Assembly (NCBI GenBank): GCA_026182355.1 | Contig: JAPFBL010000326.1 | Span: 248,001 to 312,000, forward strand | Direction of reading: 5' to 3' | DNA: 64,000 bases | Source: Hermatobates lingyangjiaoensis | Lineage: Eukaryota; Arthropoda; Insecta; Hemiptera; Hermatobatidae | Shown: positions 32,846 to 44,470 of the stretch, piece after piece | How positions within the stretch are numbered: position 1 is the first letter of the stretch | Layout: each line of letters starts with the position of its first letter | The notes under the pieces: generated by a model | What the model saw: the letters and a program-made list of their open reading frames with translations, nothing else | Database searches by the model: none | What the model was told of the DNA's origin: nothing | Position numbers and translations under genes: made by a program

Positions 32846-33190
32846 GGTGGCCATGGTAGCTCAATAGCTTGCGTTCTCACTTTTGGACTGTAAGATCCCT
32901 GGTTCGATTCTCACTCTGTCCTCGATTCCATCAAGCGAGAGGTGAAAAATCCGATCACTTCATCCCTGATAGAGGACATTAAGCCCTTATTTCCGAGCCT
33001 ATAAGATGTCTAGTTAAAGAACCCTTCCTAAATATCGTACACGTTAAGAAAAAATTAGGACTTCTCAATTTTAGAATCAACCTGCTATATAGCTCATCCA
33101 TTAATAAAATGGATGCCAAATAATAAATGTGATATACTTTCTGACCGGAAATCAGAACCAAAAGGTGAATGCTTATAACTGTGGGTATCA
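32846..33190 (+). mobile_element. tRNA-derived SINE, second tail type
   Basis: Head CATGGTAGCTCAATAGC, CCCTGGTTCGATTCTCACTC; body degraded. The tail ATGCCAAATAATAAATG and following 70 bp are shared with 63865-63985 and 7640-7735. Confidence 0.8.
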
Positions 33191-33194
33191 GAAA

Positions 33195-34030
33195 ACGAAA
33201 CAATGTTGAAAGTTTAAAAAATTTAATTCCCTAACAAACTAGTTCAATTAACAATCTAGCTATTCGAGTAATTAACATCAGGGTGGGTTTTAAATATTAT
33301 ATTATAATTTACTCCAGATAACGAACATTGTATTAACGAATCATATAGTTTGAGAACTGCAGTGAGCAAATCCAAATGTGTAAAACATCTTGAATTGTTT
33401 TTATATTCATCTAATACTTGTTAATTAATTAAATGAAAGTTCTATTTTGTTATGAAAGCTTATCTAATTGCGACTTACCCTTTCTATAATTAAAAGATTG
33501 TTTGTTAGCTCTGTTACTATCTGTCCTGCCTTACTACCGCTTGTCCCTTCTTATCTCAACCTGTAGCAATCTGCATACAGTTTCCACTCACAGTTATCTA
33601 CTAAGTATGCATGACCTCTATGAACACCATTCTATTCATTGTCGGATTTTTTCGTAAAAACTACTTAATTCTTATTAGTAAATTATAAAAATTAATTAAT
33701 TGTGCAGTCAAATAAAGTACTTACTAATCCTTGTTGGGTTATAATGACAGTATCTCTATAAACAAGTTTCATTGAGAAAAAAACATCGCATTTTGAACAT
33801 GTTGTGTTCTTCTTTGAATAAGTATAAAATATAAATCTTAAAATTAAGATCAATAAACTTATTCGTGAATAACTATATAAATATAGAAATAAGATTCCTG
33901 CAATAGTGGAAAGGCGACAAGGGCGGACTTAAGGAAGATAAGAGTTGTATGACAGTTAACGGTGTGAGTTTGAGATAAAAAAGGTCAAGTGCGCTGGGAG
34001 AGGAGGGAAGAAAGGTTGATAATAACAGAC
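33195..34030. other. Intergenic sequence
   Basis: I see no gene or recognisable repeat. A less AT-rich patch lies at 33900-34020. Confidence 0.5.
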
Positions 34031-34035
34031 CTTTT

Positions 34036-34371
34036 TTAGGCTAGGATGCAGAGGCAGTTAGTTCTACAAGGGAATATTCATACGCTGAACATTGGTCCTT
34101 TGTGATACCACACTCTGAACAATGGATTCTACATTTGGAGTCCTAAATTTTGCCTGGCTCAAGTATATTTAGAGTAGGGATCTCTAATAAGTAATTGACA
34201 TCGTACAGGCTCGGGGCCGATGGATAGGTTTCCTCTCCGAGAAATTACATGCGCAGATTTATTCACCTTCCAAACGAATAAATAAATAAATCGAAGTCCA
34301 TAGTGGGTATTGAACCCTGGTCCTATCAGTTCAGAGGCGAGCAAGTTGCTACTGGGAAAACCTGACCCTTA
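34036..34371 (-). mobile_element. tRNA-derived SINE, near full length
   Basis: Minus strand. Head at 34300-34371 (GGTATTGAACCCTGGTCC, CCTGACCC), body with TACAGGCTCGGGGCCGATGG, tail with TTCTACAAGGGAATATTCAT and GATGCAGAGGCAG. Confidence 0.88.
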
Positions 34372-34534
34372 ATTTAGAGAACAAAAAACGAAATTCTGAA
34401 ATAAAAAAAAAGAAAAAGGTTCTTAACAAAAATAATGGTAAACAAGTTGCTTGAAACAAAAAATACGCAATACTCACTATAAAAGTAATTATTTTATAGT
34501 GAGTATTATAATTGATCTATCAAAGATGGACTTA

Positions 34535-34728
<194 letters not shown>

Positions 34729-34814
34729 ACTAAAATCTTTAACAATAGTCACATGAAACCTCAAAACAAAGTATATCCAAAAAGATCGCAACGTCCATTT
34801 TTTCATTATTTCTT

Positions 34815-35900
34815 TACTTTACCTCTATTAACTAAAAAAAAAGCAGAATAAACGAATTAAAAGAAAATTAAAGATTAAAAAAAATATTTAAACAAAATAT
34901 ATTTTTGTTTAAATATAGTAACAAATATTTAATTAAAGATTAAAAAAAAAAGAAGATCAATTCCTTCCCAGTATAATAGAAATCTTCTTCTGAATAGCTA
35001 TTTAAAATCTGATACTTAGTATTGTTTGGTAATGTAAACTAATTGGCTGACAGAGTTTATAAAATAAAAAAAAGAGATACAACATTTATTCATTCCCTAA
35101 ATTATCTTAAATTGCTTTTGAATTTAAAAAAAAAAAAGTTGAAACTTTATAGTCAAATTGAAGACTGAAAAGAAAAAGTCAAATGTAATGAAATATTTAA
35201 AGAATGAAAACTTGTTGATTTTAATAAATAAGAGTTAATTTATTCTTGTAAATATTAAAATATAACCACTTTTAAATTAAACATTCCTTATCATTTCAAA
35301 TTTTTTAATGTTATAGAAAAGGTGTTTTTTTTTTAGTAAATGGAAACAATAGTATAGTCGTTTTTTGGGTCATTGATAATTAATTAGTTTAAATGAATAA
35401 ACTTGTTCAAATATTACTAATATTTATATTTGTATTTAAAAATATGAATACCATGGTACTGGTATGTATTTTCATTTAAAAATATGGAATTTAGATATAA
35501 ACCAATATAAACAAACGTAAACGTAAATATCACGAACAAATCAAATTTTGCTAATTTTGAATCCGACAGTATTGAAAAATCAACGATATTCATTAAAATA
35601 GAACAAAAAGGTAAGAGGCTAAATGTAGTAGAAATATAAACACAGAAACACTGACAACCTAATAAAACGAACAAATTAACCACCGGATAGACATAATATT
35701 CAATGTAATAAAAAACATGAAAAGACGACAGGACGGACAGGACAGAGATGACTTAAATTGTAAAAGAAAAAAAAAAAAAAAAAAAAATAGTTAGAAAATT
35801 TAGGCATGTATTGGTACCATTGCGTTAAAATAGGTATTTATATCCGTGATTTTGGAAGCTAGGTTTAGTCCCATTGATGATGCAGCATTGCGAAACCAGT
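34815..35900. other. Intergenic sequence
   Basis: Very AT-rich, with a poly-A run at 35766-35788. No gene recognised. Confidence 0.5.
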
Positions 35901-35904
35901 CGGG

Positions 35905-36033
35905 CGACTGGTTTATCGTCCTTTCTGAAAGACGACGTGCTCAAATTGTTTCACCTCACGCGTGAATAAATCCATCGCCAGAGTAGGTATTGAACCCTGG
36001 ATCTTCCAGTCGTGAGACAATCATGTAATTAGG
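35905..36033 (-). mobile_element. tRNA-derived SINE fragment
   Basis: Body and head: AAGACGACGTGCTCAAATTG, ACGCGTGAATAAATC, AGAGTAGGTATTGAACCC, TGGATCTTCCAGTC. It lies about 80 bp beyond the stop codon of exon B. Confidence 0.8.
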
Positions 36034-36110
36034 AGGTAAATGTTTAAATGTAAGGTCATTGGTAGCACAGATTTGAAGGAGAATAAATAAGTTACACTTT
36101 AGAAGTAGTT

Positions 36111-36504
36111 TTATATTTTTGATAAAATGTAATCCAGATCGTGTTGAAGTATTTCAATGAATCTGGGGTTTGTGTACAGAATCTTTTTTTTGTTATGATC
36201 AGCAATGAGTTCATCAATACCAACTACTTTATCGTCAGAGTCACACATAATGATAGGCCTGATTGCGAGCAGCGTATAAAGAGCCAAGGTCAACAGACGA
36301 TTGACCTCTTCATCCACTTCCTCTCTGCTAGGAGCTCTGTCAGGTCTGCCCAGCTTCGTAAAAGTATCTTTCAATGATTTATGATAAGCATCGAGGAAAT
36401 CTTTCTGATGCTCCTTTCTTATTTCACATGAAAAGCTTGTATTAAAAAGATAAACTAAATCCCAGCCAAACGAGTTGTAATGACAAATTTGGAAGTCCAC
36501 AAAC
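36111..36504 (-). CDS. EcKL terminal exon B (intact, no upstream exons found)
   Basis: 394-bp exon. The acceptor on the minus strand is TTTGTTTTTAG before GTTTGTGGACTTCC. After one base completing the previous codon it reads FVDFQICHYNSFGWDLVYLF, includes PSREEVDEEVNRLL and PIIMCDSDDKVVGIDEL, and ends DLDYILSKI, stop TAA at 36113-36111. Length, phase and motifs equal those of the exon at 48558-48165; by eye about half the residues are identical. I find no HGD or GYKLA exon between 36504 and 48165. It can therefore be an alternative last exon of gene C (its phase-2 exon at 55152 would splice correctly) or an orphaned duplicate. The open frame argues for constraint or youth. Confidence 0.88.
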
Positions 36505-36700
36505 CTAAAAACAAAAACAAAATGAATAATTATTTAAATAATACAAAAGTTGTTAGCATAAAATAATGTTTATTGAAAAGTTAAACAAAACAAAAGATTA
36601 TCATTGTAAGTCTATTAGCACCAAAAAAAAAAATTACTGTTATAAAATAAATGTAATATATATTAGAAGGATTATATATATATATATTTAGTATATATAT
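36505..36700. other. Upstream flank of exon B
   Basis: AT-rich, intron-like sequence (in minus orientation). No further exon is recognised before the repeat cluster begins. Confidence 0.5.
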
Positions 36701-36704
36701 ATAA

Positions 36705-36825
36705 ACTAAATTGACTCAAAGAACACACAGAAATGCAACAGAAACTCACTACTATATTTCGATGTCCTCGTCATCAGGAAGATAGAAACGAGTCTCTCCT
36801 CAGGCCGACAACGACTCATATATAT
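36705..36825 (-). mobile_element. ATAT-family hammerhead unit
   Basis: Minus motif 36777-36752: CTGATGA, C, GA-GGACA-TC stem, GAA, ATAT, A, then GTAGTGAG. Stem II is shortened by mutation. Flanked by (TA)n. Confidence 0.75.
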
Positions 36826-36928
36826 ATATATATATATAATATATATATATTATAAATTAATAATCAACAATAACTCTTGATATAATACATGAATTAAACA
36901 CCACAATAATTATTATTGTGGAGTATAA

Positions 36929-36934
<6 letters not shown>

Positions 36935-36979
<45 letters not shown>

Positions 36980-37170
36980 CCAATTAAAAAAGATAGCACA
37001 CAGATAGACACAGGAATAACTCACTTCTATATTTCGACCATCGTCATCATCAGGAGGCGAAGAGTATGCAGGAAGGCAGAGTGGCGAAAGACTGCCTCAG
37101 TCAATCATTATAAATAAATAAAATTGTTTTTTATTAAAAGTCCGTTGGACCGTTTGATTTAATTACTATA
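36935..37170 (-). mobile_element. (TA)n and ATAT-family hammerhead unit, best preserved
   Basis: A TA run at 36935-36977, then the unit 36980-37170, containing CACACAGATAGACACAGGAA, the motif at 37053-37028, and the distal AAGTCCGTTGGACCGTTTGA. It ends in another (TA)n. Confidence 0.82.
37028..37053 (-). ncRNA. Hammerhead ribozyme motif, ATAT family, intact core
   Basis: Minus strand: CTGATGA (37053-37047), extra T, stem II GAC-GATG-GTC, GAA, ATAT, A before the predicted cleavage site, then GAAGTGAG. All invariant core bases are kept. Confidence 0.85.
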
Positions 37171-37214
37171 TATATATATATATAATAATATATATATATA
37201 TATATATAATATAT

Positions 37215-37452
37215 AATAATTAGTGTACTTCGGTAGCAGTCCTTCCTTTATACATGATGATAAAGTTTTGTGTCTTGAAAATGACTGCAGTAGGCAGTCG
37301 AAACGCGTCGTCAAGAAGAATTCATTCCTTGAACCGTTGTTCTCACAACGAAAAATTAATTTTCCGCAAACTTGAAAAGTTGAAGAAGAAGATCATCGAT
37401 CGACAATATTCAGTCGTGTATAAACCAATCATGTTATATATATATATATATA

Positions 37453-37490
<38 letters not shown>
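37215..37490 (+). mobile_element. ACGCGT-family hammerhead unit
   Basis: The motif at 37275-37309 (TTGAAAA core with two changes, T, stem II GACTGC/GCAGTC of 6 perfect bp, GAA, ACGCGT, C) is followed by CGTCAAG and a short PLE-like basic frame (RKLEKLKKKIIDRQYS). It ends in (TA)n at 37436-37490. Confidence 0.75.
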
Positions 37491-37492
<2 letters not shown>

Positions 37493-37494
37493 AT

Positions 37495-37735
37495 GATAAA
37501 CGAAAAACGGTCCGGCAGGACAGATAACACTTAAAATAAACAGTGACACATAGACTGATACATAACAAAGACTCATTTTTCAATATTTGACTGTAATGGT
37601 AAATATATATTTGTCATTAAAATAAAATTTCGACCGTAATGGCGGTCGAAATATTGAAAAGTGAGTCTTAGTTATGTTTCAGTCTAATATATGTGTCACT
37701 GTGTATTTTAAGTATATGTATTTATACCATATATA
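37495..37735. mobile_element. Inverted pair of ATAT-family units (cores damaged)
   Basis: Arms contain GTGACACATAGACTGA and its inverse. The right arm keeps stem II (GACCG...CGGTC), GAA and ATAT but lacks CTGANGA. The distal CGGTCCGGCAGGACAGATAA is shared with 14470-14500. Confidence 0.75.
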
Positions 37736-37752
37736 TATATATATATATATAT

Positions 37753-38133
37753 TAACAGATTCAATAATATATCGACCGTTTGATAGAATAGGTGTGTTCT
37801 CTAATCGGGGTTCGGTCAATTTTCCAGGATAAAAAATCAAACTCTCGTTGCCAACGTTTCGGTTTTATTTAAAACCTTTTTCATAGGCAGAAGTAAGAAT
37901 TTTTTAACTAAGAAAATGAAATTTACATTATTTAAAGGAACAACGTCTAGTCGAAGGTTTTGTCCGGCTAACATTGTTGTTCCTTTAAATAATGTAAATT
38001 TCATTTTCTTAGTTAAAAAATTCTTACTTCTGCCTATGAAAAAGGTTTTAAATAAAACCGAAACGTTGGCAACGAGAGTTTGATTTTTTATCCTGGAAAA
38101 TTGACCGAACCCCGATTAGAGAACACACCTATA
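37753..38133. mobile_element. Inverted pair of ACGT-family units
   Basis: Left arm from TTAACAGATTCAATAATATA and GGTGTGTTCTCTAATCGG; the right arm is its inverse to 38133. Both arms keep TATGAAAAAGG, the TTTTAAATAAAA hairpin and CGAAACGTTGGCAACG. Arms extend past the core (GAAGTAAGAATTTTTTAAC) to a short centre near 37945-37970. Confidence 0.9.
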
Positions 38134-38147
38134 TATATATATATATT

Positions 38148-38270
38148 AGTAGGCTTCAGCTACTCAAAGCGACTACTTCTCCCCGGCGACGATGAATGTT
38201 GAAATATCGTAGTGACTCTATTGTGTGTGTTTTTATGTGTTTTTTTCTTTTCTTTATGAACTATTTATAT
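38148..38270 (+). mobile_element. ATAT-family hammerhead unit
   Basis: Motif 38183-38208: CCGGCGA (two changes), C, stem II GAT-GAAT-GTT (weak), GAA, ATAT, C, then GTAGTGAC. Upstream is CTTCAGCTACTC. Confidence 0.7.
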
Positions 38271-38278
38271 ATGTAAAA

Positions 38279-38612
38279 CAAGATTTCACATAAACAAGAG
38301 AAATAATAATCAATGATCAAACAACAATATGAATGGGGAAAAAGACTAAGATCTTTCAACCGTAATAAGCTGTCTTTGTCAGAGTCAAAAACCCAACTGA
38401 AACACTAGATGCGAAAAGAAACATCATAGTGAAGGGTTGAGATGAGTGGGAGGGAAGACGTGGTGATGTGTTTTATTCCGGCCTGGTCTATTGTCCTTCT
38501 TGTACTTTACACCCTTTAAAAATACCACTCTTCCCTCTTCTCAAATCCTCACCCTGATGTTTCTGCATCTAGTGTTACATTTGAGTTTTCACTGTAACGA
38601 AGACCGCTTGCT
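38279..38612. mobile_element. Long AGATCT-family inverted pair
   Basis: Left arm as in other copies (CAAACAACAATATG, AAGATCTTTCAACCGTAA, minus-strand CTGACAA core). The arms continue into 100 bp of longer sequence (GAGTGGGAGGGAAG, inverse CTTCCCTCTTCTC) shared with 13900-14050. The right arm breaks at AACGAAGACCGCTTGC. Confidence 0.82.
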
Positions 38613-38663
38613 ACTTATAATCTTATTTACTTATATATTAAGATTTTTTTATCCTCATGAAAC

Positions 38664-38700
<37 letters not shown>

Positions 38701-38704
<4 letters not shown>

Positions 38705-38898
38705 ATGATCAAACCACAGTATGTAATGGGAAAACAAGACTAAGATCTTTCAACAGTAACAAGCGGTCTTCGTCAGAGTTGGGTTTTTGACTCTGACGAA
38801 GACCGCTTGTTACGGTTGAAAGATCTTAGTCTTGTTTTCCCTTTTCTTATTGTGGTTTGATCATTGATTGTTATTTCACGTGTTTATGTGAAATCTTT
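38701..38898. mobile_element. Head-to-head AGATCT-family hammerhead palindrome
   Basis: Short centre (GAGTTGGGTTTTTGACTC). The right arm core CTGACGA-A-GACCG-CGGTT-GAA-AGATCT is intact. The left arm has CAACAGTAAC in place of CAACCGTAAC. TA run on both sides. Confidence 0.9.
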
Positions 38899-38936
38899 TT
38901 ATATATATATATATGTTGAAATTATATATATATAAT

Positions 38937-39030
38937 CAGTTGGGATTTGACGCTGAAGAATCCAGCTTTTTACGGTTGGAAGATCTTAGTTTGTTTTTCC
39001 CATTTCATATTGTGGTCTGATCATATAGTT
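38937..39030 (+). mobile_element. AGATCT-family unit, single decayed arm
   Basis: GGGATTTGACGCTGAAGAATC, TTACGGTTGGAAGATCTTAG, ATTGTGGTCTGATCA. The core has drifted. Confidence 0.65.
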
Positions 39031-39049
39031 TTATATATTTTTTAATTAA

Positions 39050-39145
39050 TTTTTCCACCTTTCTCACGTAGGACTTCCATAAATTTGGAACAAGATACAC
39101 TAGATCACCAAAGTTTTTATTTTTATAATCCAACATGTTCGGTCT
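39050..39145 (-). pseudogene. Penelope-like element N-terminal fragment
   Basis: The minus strand reads DYKNKNFGDLVYLVPNLWKS, parallel to the FGQLIYLVPQKW peptides at 20.2 and 51.7 kb. The continuation to 39800 (minus) has short frames but nothing I can assign. Confidence 0.6.
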
Positions 39146-39149
39146 AAAA

Positions 39150-39810
39150 AAAATAATTTTAAAATTCCTGTCGATTCTCCACCCTGGCTGTTAATACTAG
39201 GTTGTTTTTCTAACATAAAAATAGCTTCCATAATTTTTAACTTGTTGTGGTCGTGCTCTTGTTTTAATATCTATGTTGTCTGTTAACATTTCTGTTAAAA
39301 TTATATGAAGGCAGTCTGAAGATATACAAGTCAGCGTGAAGTAAAGTAGCATGATGTGAAGGAGTTAGCTAATCCATTGCCCTCCGAGTTGAACTTGTTG
39401 GATGGAAGGTAACCATGACCTGTGTGATACCTCACCATGTCCTCTAACTTTCGGTAACCTCCCGTACTATGATCATGTGTAACATTTACTTCGTGTAGTT
39501 TATTTAATAGACTGGAGATAGTGAAGGGATAGTGAAGTGCGGGACTGACACATCAAAGACAACCAGTCTTAATGTACCTTTCAGTCAAGGGACCCTTAAG
39601 TTGTTCAGGTAGTCCGCAGAAACGGAGTTACCTTCAAGAATATATAATCCTTTATGAAACATGTCACTTGAACGACTTTGATTTTGATCATTCTCTGATA
39701 ATAGGAAATTTGTCCGTAAGATCGAAGCTCTCTGTCCGAGACATCCGTTTACTTCAATGAAACGAATCTCAGGGAAGATTTTATACCTATCTGCACTAAT
39801 GCATAAATGC
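39150..39810. other. Unassigned sequence, possibly transposon-derived
   Basis: A minus-strand open frame at 39585-39780 (core residues YKIFPEIRFIEVNGCLGQ) runs into flanking repeat sequence at its start. I do not recognise the protein. It lies on the same strand as the PLE N-terminal fragment. Confidence 0.4.
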
Positions 39811-39814
39811 ATAA

Positions 39815-40155
39815 TATTGAGTTTGTAAGTGTGTCTCTCTCTCTCTGTGTGTTGCTTTTCTTCGTTTTTGAGCTGATATATATATAAATCAATGATCAAA
39901 GAACAATATGAAATGGGGAAAAAAGACTAAGATCTTTCAACTGTAACAAGTGGTCTTCTTCAGAGACAGTTTTTTAGTTCGTCAGAGTCAGTTGTGTTTG
40001 GTCGCCCATTCTATTTTCTCCTGAAGATGTATCATCCGAAAATTTGAGTTTGTAAGTGTGTCTCGTTCTCTGTGTGTGGCTTTTCTTAGTTTTTGAGCTG
40101 ATTTGCGTCCAGTTTGGATAGTTTTTTTTTTAATTTGAGTGAAATATATATATAT
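39815..40155 (+). mobile_element. AATT-family hammerhead units with AGATCT-family fragment between
   Basis: 39815-39875 is a distal end (TTGAGTTTGTAAGTGTGTC). 39886-39985 is a left AGATCT arm. 39985-40150 carries the motif at 40021-40045 (CTGAAGA, T, weak stem, GAA, AATT, T, then GAG pairing with upstream CTC) and the distal TTGCGTCCAGTTTGGATAG. Confidence 0.68.
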
Positions 40156-40294
40156 GATCAAACCACAATCAGTTAGGTTTTTGACTCTGACGAAGATCGC
40201 TTGTTGTGGTTGAAAGATCTTCGTCTCCCCCCCCCCCCCCCCCAAGTTCATTTGTGGTTTGATCATGTTATTTCACGTGTTTATGTGAGATCTT
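40155..40294 (+). mobile_element. AGATCT-family unit with C-tract
   Basis: TGATCAAACCACAATCAG jumps to TTTTTGACTCTGACGAAG, keeps core and GGTTGAAAGATCTTCG, and then has a run of about 18 C where other copies have TTGTTTTCCC. Confidence 0.8.
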
Positions 40295-40360
40295 ATTAAT
40301 ATATATATATATTATATGTTCTTGGCTAATTAACAGAACTGAGGGAATACCACAGGGCTG

Positions 40361-41776
40361 CCCGGCTCATTAAAAAATAATGAAAATTTGACCAAAAATG
40401 GAACAAAAAATTAGCAATTCATAAAAAAAAAATTCATGAAGTTTCAATTACGGGAAAGAGCAATAACGCTATAAAAACTGTTTGTTTATCCTAGACTAAG
40501 AGATCACCTGCTATACTTATCGAATTTTTGATATTTTTTTACAATGTTTACATTGACTTAGAAATTTTTTGAGCGAATCCACTGAGATAAAATTGATATT
40601 TATAAAAGAACAATTTAAATAGTTTATTAACTTATACGAGATGTAAGAGGAATAATATTGTTACATGTAAAAAAATCACCGGCAATAAATATAAATAAAT
40701 TACCTTTGTCTTCCATGGCATGATGGATTTGTCTCATAAAATGCTTTAGTAAATCTATGTATTGCACTCTTGAGCAAAACTTAATATCAGTTAGAATTAC
40801 ATTATCATTGTGAATGTAGTACCTTTCCATGATATTGAAATGTAATGAATGGAATCTTTCCTCAAGAAAGAGGACTTATGTTTGTTGAGAAATATCCAGT
40901 TTTTTTTTACAATTCTAGTCTAATAGTTCATATTAGAAGCTTATTAAATTAGAAAATTAGAAGCTCCCAACTATAAAAGATTTAAATTATATTGAATAGC
41001 TGGCTTTGACTTCGATTTGAGTATGTAAACTGGCTAATTACTAATATATTTTTTCTCAATATACATTCATAGCAAGCTTATAACAGAGCACAACAGACAG
41101 GAAAAAGATAACACTTGCTCAGGAAAAATTGGTATATATGATTTTTGATAAAGGGGAAGGAAAATGTTTTTTTTTTTTAATACTAAGGAGCCATAAATTT
41201 CCCTGTATAATAATTCTATAAAAGACCAAAAATTGTCAACATAATTCAAAATTGAAATCTTTTGTTTGAAGATTAATAAATGTAATTATCGTGCATCCTT
41301 AATTATAAATAATCTTAAAACGACATTTTTTCTTGGATGTTTGTGATGTTTTTCAGAAAAAATTAGAGTATTTTCCGGTTTTAAATTTTAAAATTGCACT
41401 TAAATATTCAATGAAGAAGGAGGTGAAGTAAACGATGTAAGAAATCCACTGGCTATTTGAACAAAGGCTATGTTCTCTTGTAGGAGATTATTTCGTATCA
41501 AGAAATTTTCACTTTGGATTTTCAAAAATGTTATTACTGCTGTAGTTAAACTAATGAAATTATTTGCATCAGCTGTGTGGTGTACAAAAATAAGCTTATA
41601 TATAGATAAGTTGATCAATCACTATCTGTAATATCTCAGGAATGAAAGACTAATAAACATCTCCCATTTAGGTGTTTACATTATGCTTAAATGAGACATT
41701 ATATATTATATACCCAAGCAGTTTGATATTAAATTTACTTATAGTAATGTTGAGTGTAGGCCACTCCAGATTTTAT
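40361..41776 (-). mobile_element. Palindrome-ended element, long form, copy 3 (truncated)
   Basis: Inverted relative to copies 1 and 2. It starts internally (GGCTCATTAAAAAATAATG) and ends TATAGTAATGTTGAGTGTAGG, CCACTCCAGATTTT. The missing end would carry the second palindrome. Confidence 0.78.
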
Positions 41777-41779
41777 CTA

Positions 41780-43485
41780 TTAATTCCAAGGAGAACCTTT
41801 TTGGATAAGTTGAAGTATTATTTGTTTTAATTAGCTACACAATGGACTATGATGAGTGAAATAATAAAGAAATAATTAGTGCATTAATTTACACTCGTAT
41901 ATGAAATTATAGTGGCTCTACTAAATTCTGGTAAATTGGATAATAATGAAGCATAATCGCCCTTCGAGAAATTGTATTTAATATTATGAAATTCAAGAGG
42001 TAGATCTTAAGGATGTATAGGATCTACATATGCAGTAAGAGAAGGTTGGTGTTATTTGTTATGCTATTTGATAATATAATATCAAATTCAATATTTCTAT
42101 TAACGTATTTATTTTTACGCTATTGAGACTATTTATAAAAAATTAAAAGGAAACCTCATAATACAGAGTTTATCAAAATAAATAATGCCAGTAAAACAAA
42201 ATTACTTTTAGTTGTTATAATAATATGACATTCAATACCTGTAGTAACTTATTTATATTTGACATGGTTATGATAACTTATAATAAAAAAAAGGAAATTT
42301 TATAATATGGAGTTTATATATTCAATAAATCTAGTAAAGCCAAGTTATTATTATCAGAGTATAAAATGGATTAGAAATGATTTTTAAAACGATGAATGGA
42401 ATTCAATTCAGGTTCAAAGGTCTGCATTTAGTGTATAAATAATTACTGTCCAGCCAGAATATAGTTGGTCCCTTCATTTCCCGCCAACGCTACATAATGC
42501 ACAAGTCATTTATATCGTATGATTATTTCAACCAATCAGAGCTCTCATTTTCCAAGTCCTTTTCATTTCTAATAGCGTCACTTTTGTTTGTAATAGTTCT
42601 AAATGAATTCAAATGTGTTCTGATTGAAAAATTTAGTTTAATACATCTGTTTTCAATTAGTTTTTACGTTGATTGAACGACAATGCAAGAATGCGGAAGA
42701 TATTGGTCATAGTTACGGTCAGTGGAAACATTATATTAATTTTCTTTTCTATATTACGAGTTGGATTGATATTTCTTTAGAATTTTCACTTTTATGTATA
42801 GTAATATATTATTAGTAATGGTATATTTGATCACCATTACACCTCACAAGGAAAATAGAATATTTAATATAATTACCACCGTATATAATAGTATATATCA
42901 TGCAAAAAATCACGTTGTAATCGTTTTCAAGGCTCAGGGAACTTATCAACTGAATCAGAATGGTTTCTTCTATAACAATATTTAAAAAGCGTGTTTTAGT
43001 ATCATTGAAAACAGTTATTTAGTCTATTAATTGTACCTATTTTCCAAACTTCCCTTAGTAATTTCGGATCTTAAACAATGTTACTCTCATATTTTTTCTC
43101 TTATGCTGTATTATTACATTTAAATTTATTTAGTCCTAAAATATTATTTTATTTTGCCTAATCTATATTTTATTAAAAAATCCTTCTAACAGTGATTCAA
43201 TTATTTTACTATATTGTTTTACTATATGCGTACTATTATTACTACTTTTATCGTACTATTGTAGTTTCTCCTATTTTATTTGTTCATAGTATTATATTAT
43301 TTGTATTGTATACCATGCTCTTAGTGTGAATGGATTTTAGTCAGTGACTATCAATAAATAAATAACACAACAAATACCTCATGACTGAAGAATATCAATT
43401 GCTCAATTAGATGTATTAAAATTATATTTTAGTACTAACTACAACTTTATAAGATTAATTTAAATTAATTCTAGTTTCATTTTAA
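41780..43485. other. Intergenic sequence, 1.7 kb
   Basis: AT-rich. No supported gene, RNA or recognised repeat. Confidence 0.5.
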
Positions 43486-43488
43486 ATA

Positions 43489-43802
43489 AAGGGGTAGATT
43501 AGTCCAGAGGTAACGTGTTCGCCTAAGGACTGTTAGAGCCGGGGTTCAGTGCCCACTCTGGCACTCGATTTATTTACGTGTAATGTGAAAAAAAAATCTG
43601 ATACATCGTCCCTGGGAGTGGGCGTTAATTGGTTGGTCCCGAGCCTGTACTATGTCAAGTATATGTACGTTATAGGCCCCTACTCTAAATAACACACTTC
43701 AGTTAGGACTCCCATGTAGAATGATTGTGTAGTATCTCAAAGGGCCAAAGTTAGGCCTACGTCTGTTCTCTTGTGAGACTGCCACTGCAACATAACCTAA
43801 TT
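43489..43802 (+). mobile_element. tRNA-derived SINE, full length, telomere-like tail type
   Basis: Head GGGGTAGATTAGTCCAGAGG, GGGGTTCAGTGCCCACTC. Body TCGTCCCTGGGAGTGG, CCCGAGCCTGTACTATGTC. Tail GCCTACGTCTGTTCTCTTG, GACTGCCACTGCAACATAAC. Confidence 0.9.
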
Positions 43803-44151
43803 TAAAATAATCCACGTTTAATTTAAAATATTCCAAGTCTAAATTAAAATAATTCATTTCAATATTGTTCAAATTTATTCATATTATATATTATATTTAT
43901 ATTATATTATAATTTATACGTTTATATTTATAGTTTATCAACTTGAAAAAATATATATACTACATTAAAGTTCAAAGAACTCTTTGATTATTTTTTGAAT
44001 TAACCCGAAAAAGTAGTATATTGAGGCAAAAAATGTATTCCTGGTAGTTAATATTACTCCAATCGTAAATACATTAAGTTTGTGAATTGTAGGAAACGTT
44101 TCCACAGAAAATTGTCTTGTAAACGACAACAAAACTTGTTAGTTTACTATA

Positions 44152-44466
44152 GGTTAGGTTAGGTTAGGTTGCAGTGGCAGCCCCACAAGGGAACACACGT
44201 AGGCCGAGCATTGGCCCTTTGTGATACCACACAATGAAGATTGATTATACAGCAGGAGTCCTAAATTTTGCCTAACTCAAGTGTATTTAGAGTAGGGATC
44301 TTTAACGACATCTTACAGGCTCGGGACCGACGGTTTAGCCTCCTCCGAGGGACGACGTGCTCAGATTTATTCACGTCACGTATGAATAAATCGAGGGCCA
44401 GGTGGGGATTGAACCCCAGTCACATCAGTTCAGAGGCGAGCACGTAACCACTAAGCTAGCCTGGTC
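44152..44466 (-). mobile_element. tRNA-derived SINE, full length, (TTAGG)-type tail
   Basis: The 3' end on the minus strand is (CCTAA)4, seen as AGGTTAGGTTAGGTTAGGTT at 44152-44171. Body GGCTCGGGACCGACGG, CCGAGGGACGACGTGC. Head GGGGATTGAACCCCAGTC, AACCACTAAGCTAGCC. Confidence 0.92.
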
Positions 44467-44470
44467 CTTT

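Noticed and set aside
39585..39899. 104-residue minus-strand frame as a host gene
   Set aside because: Its first 30 residues translate hammerhead-unit DNA, and the rest has no recognised family; kept only as unassigned sequence.
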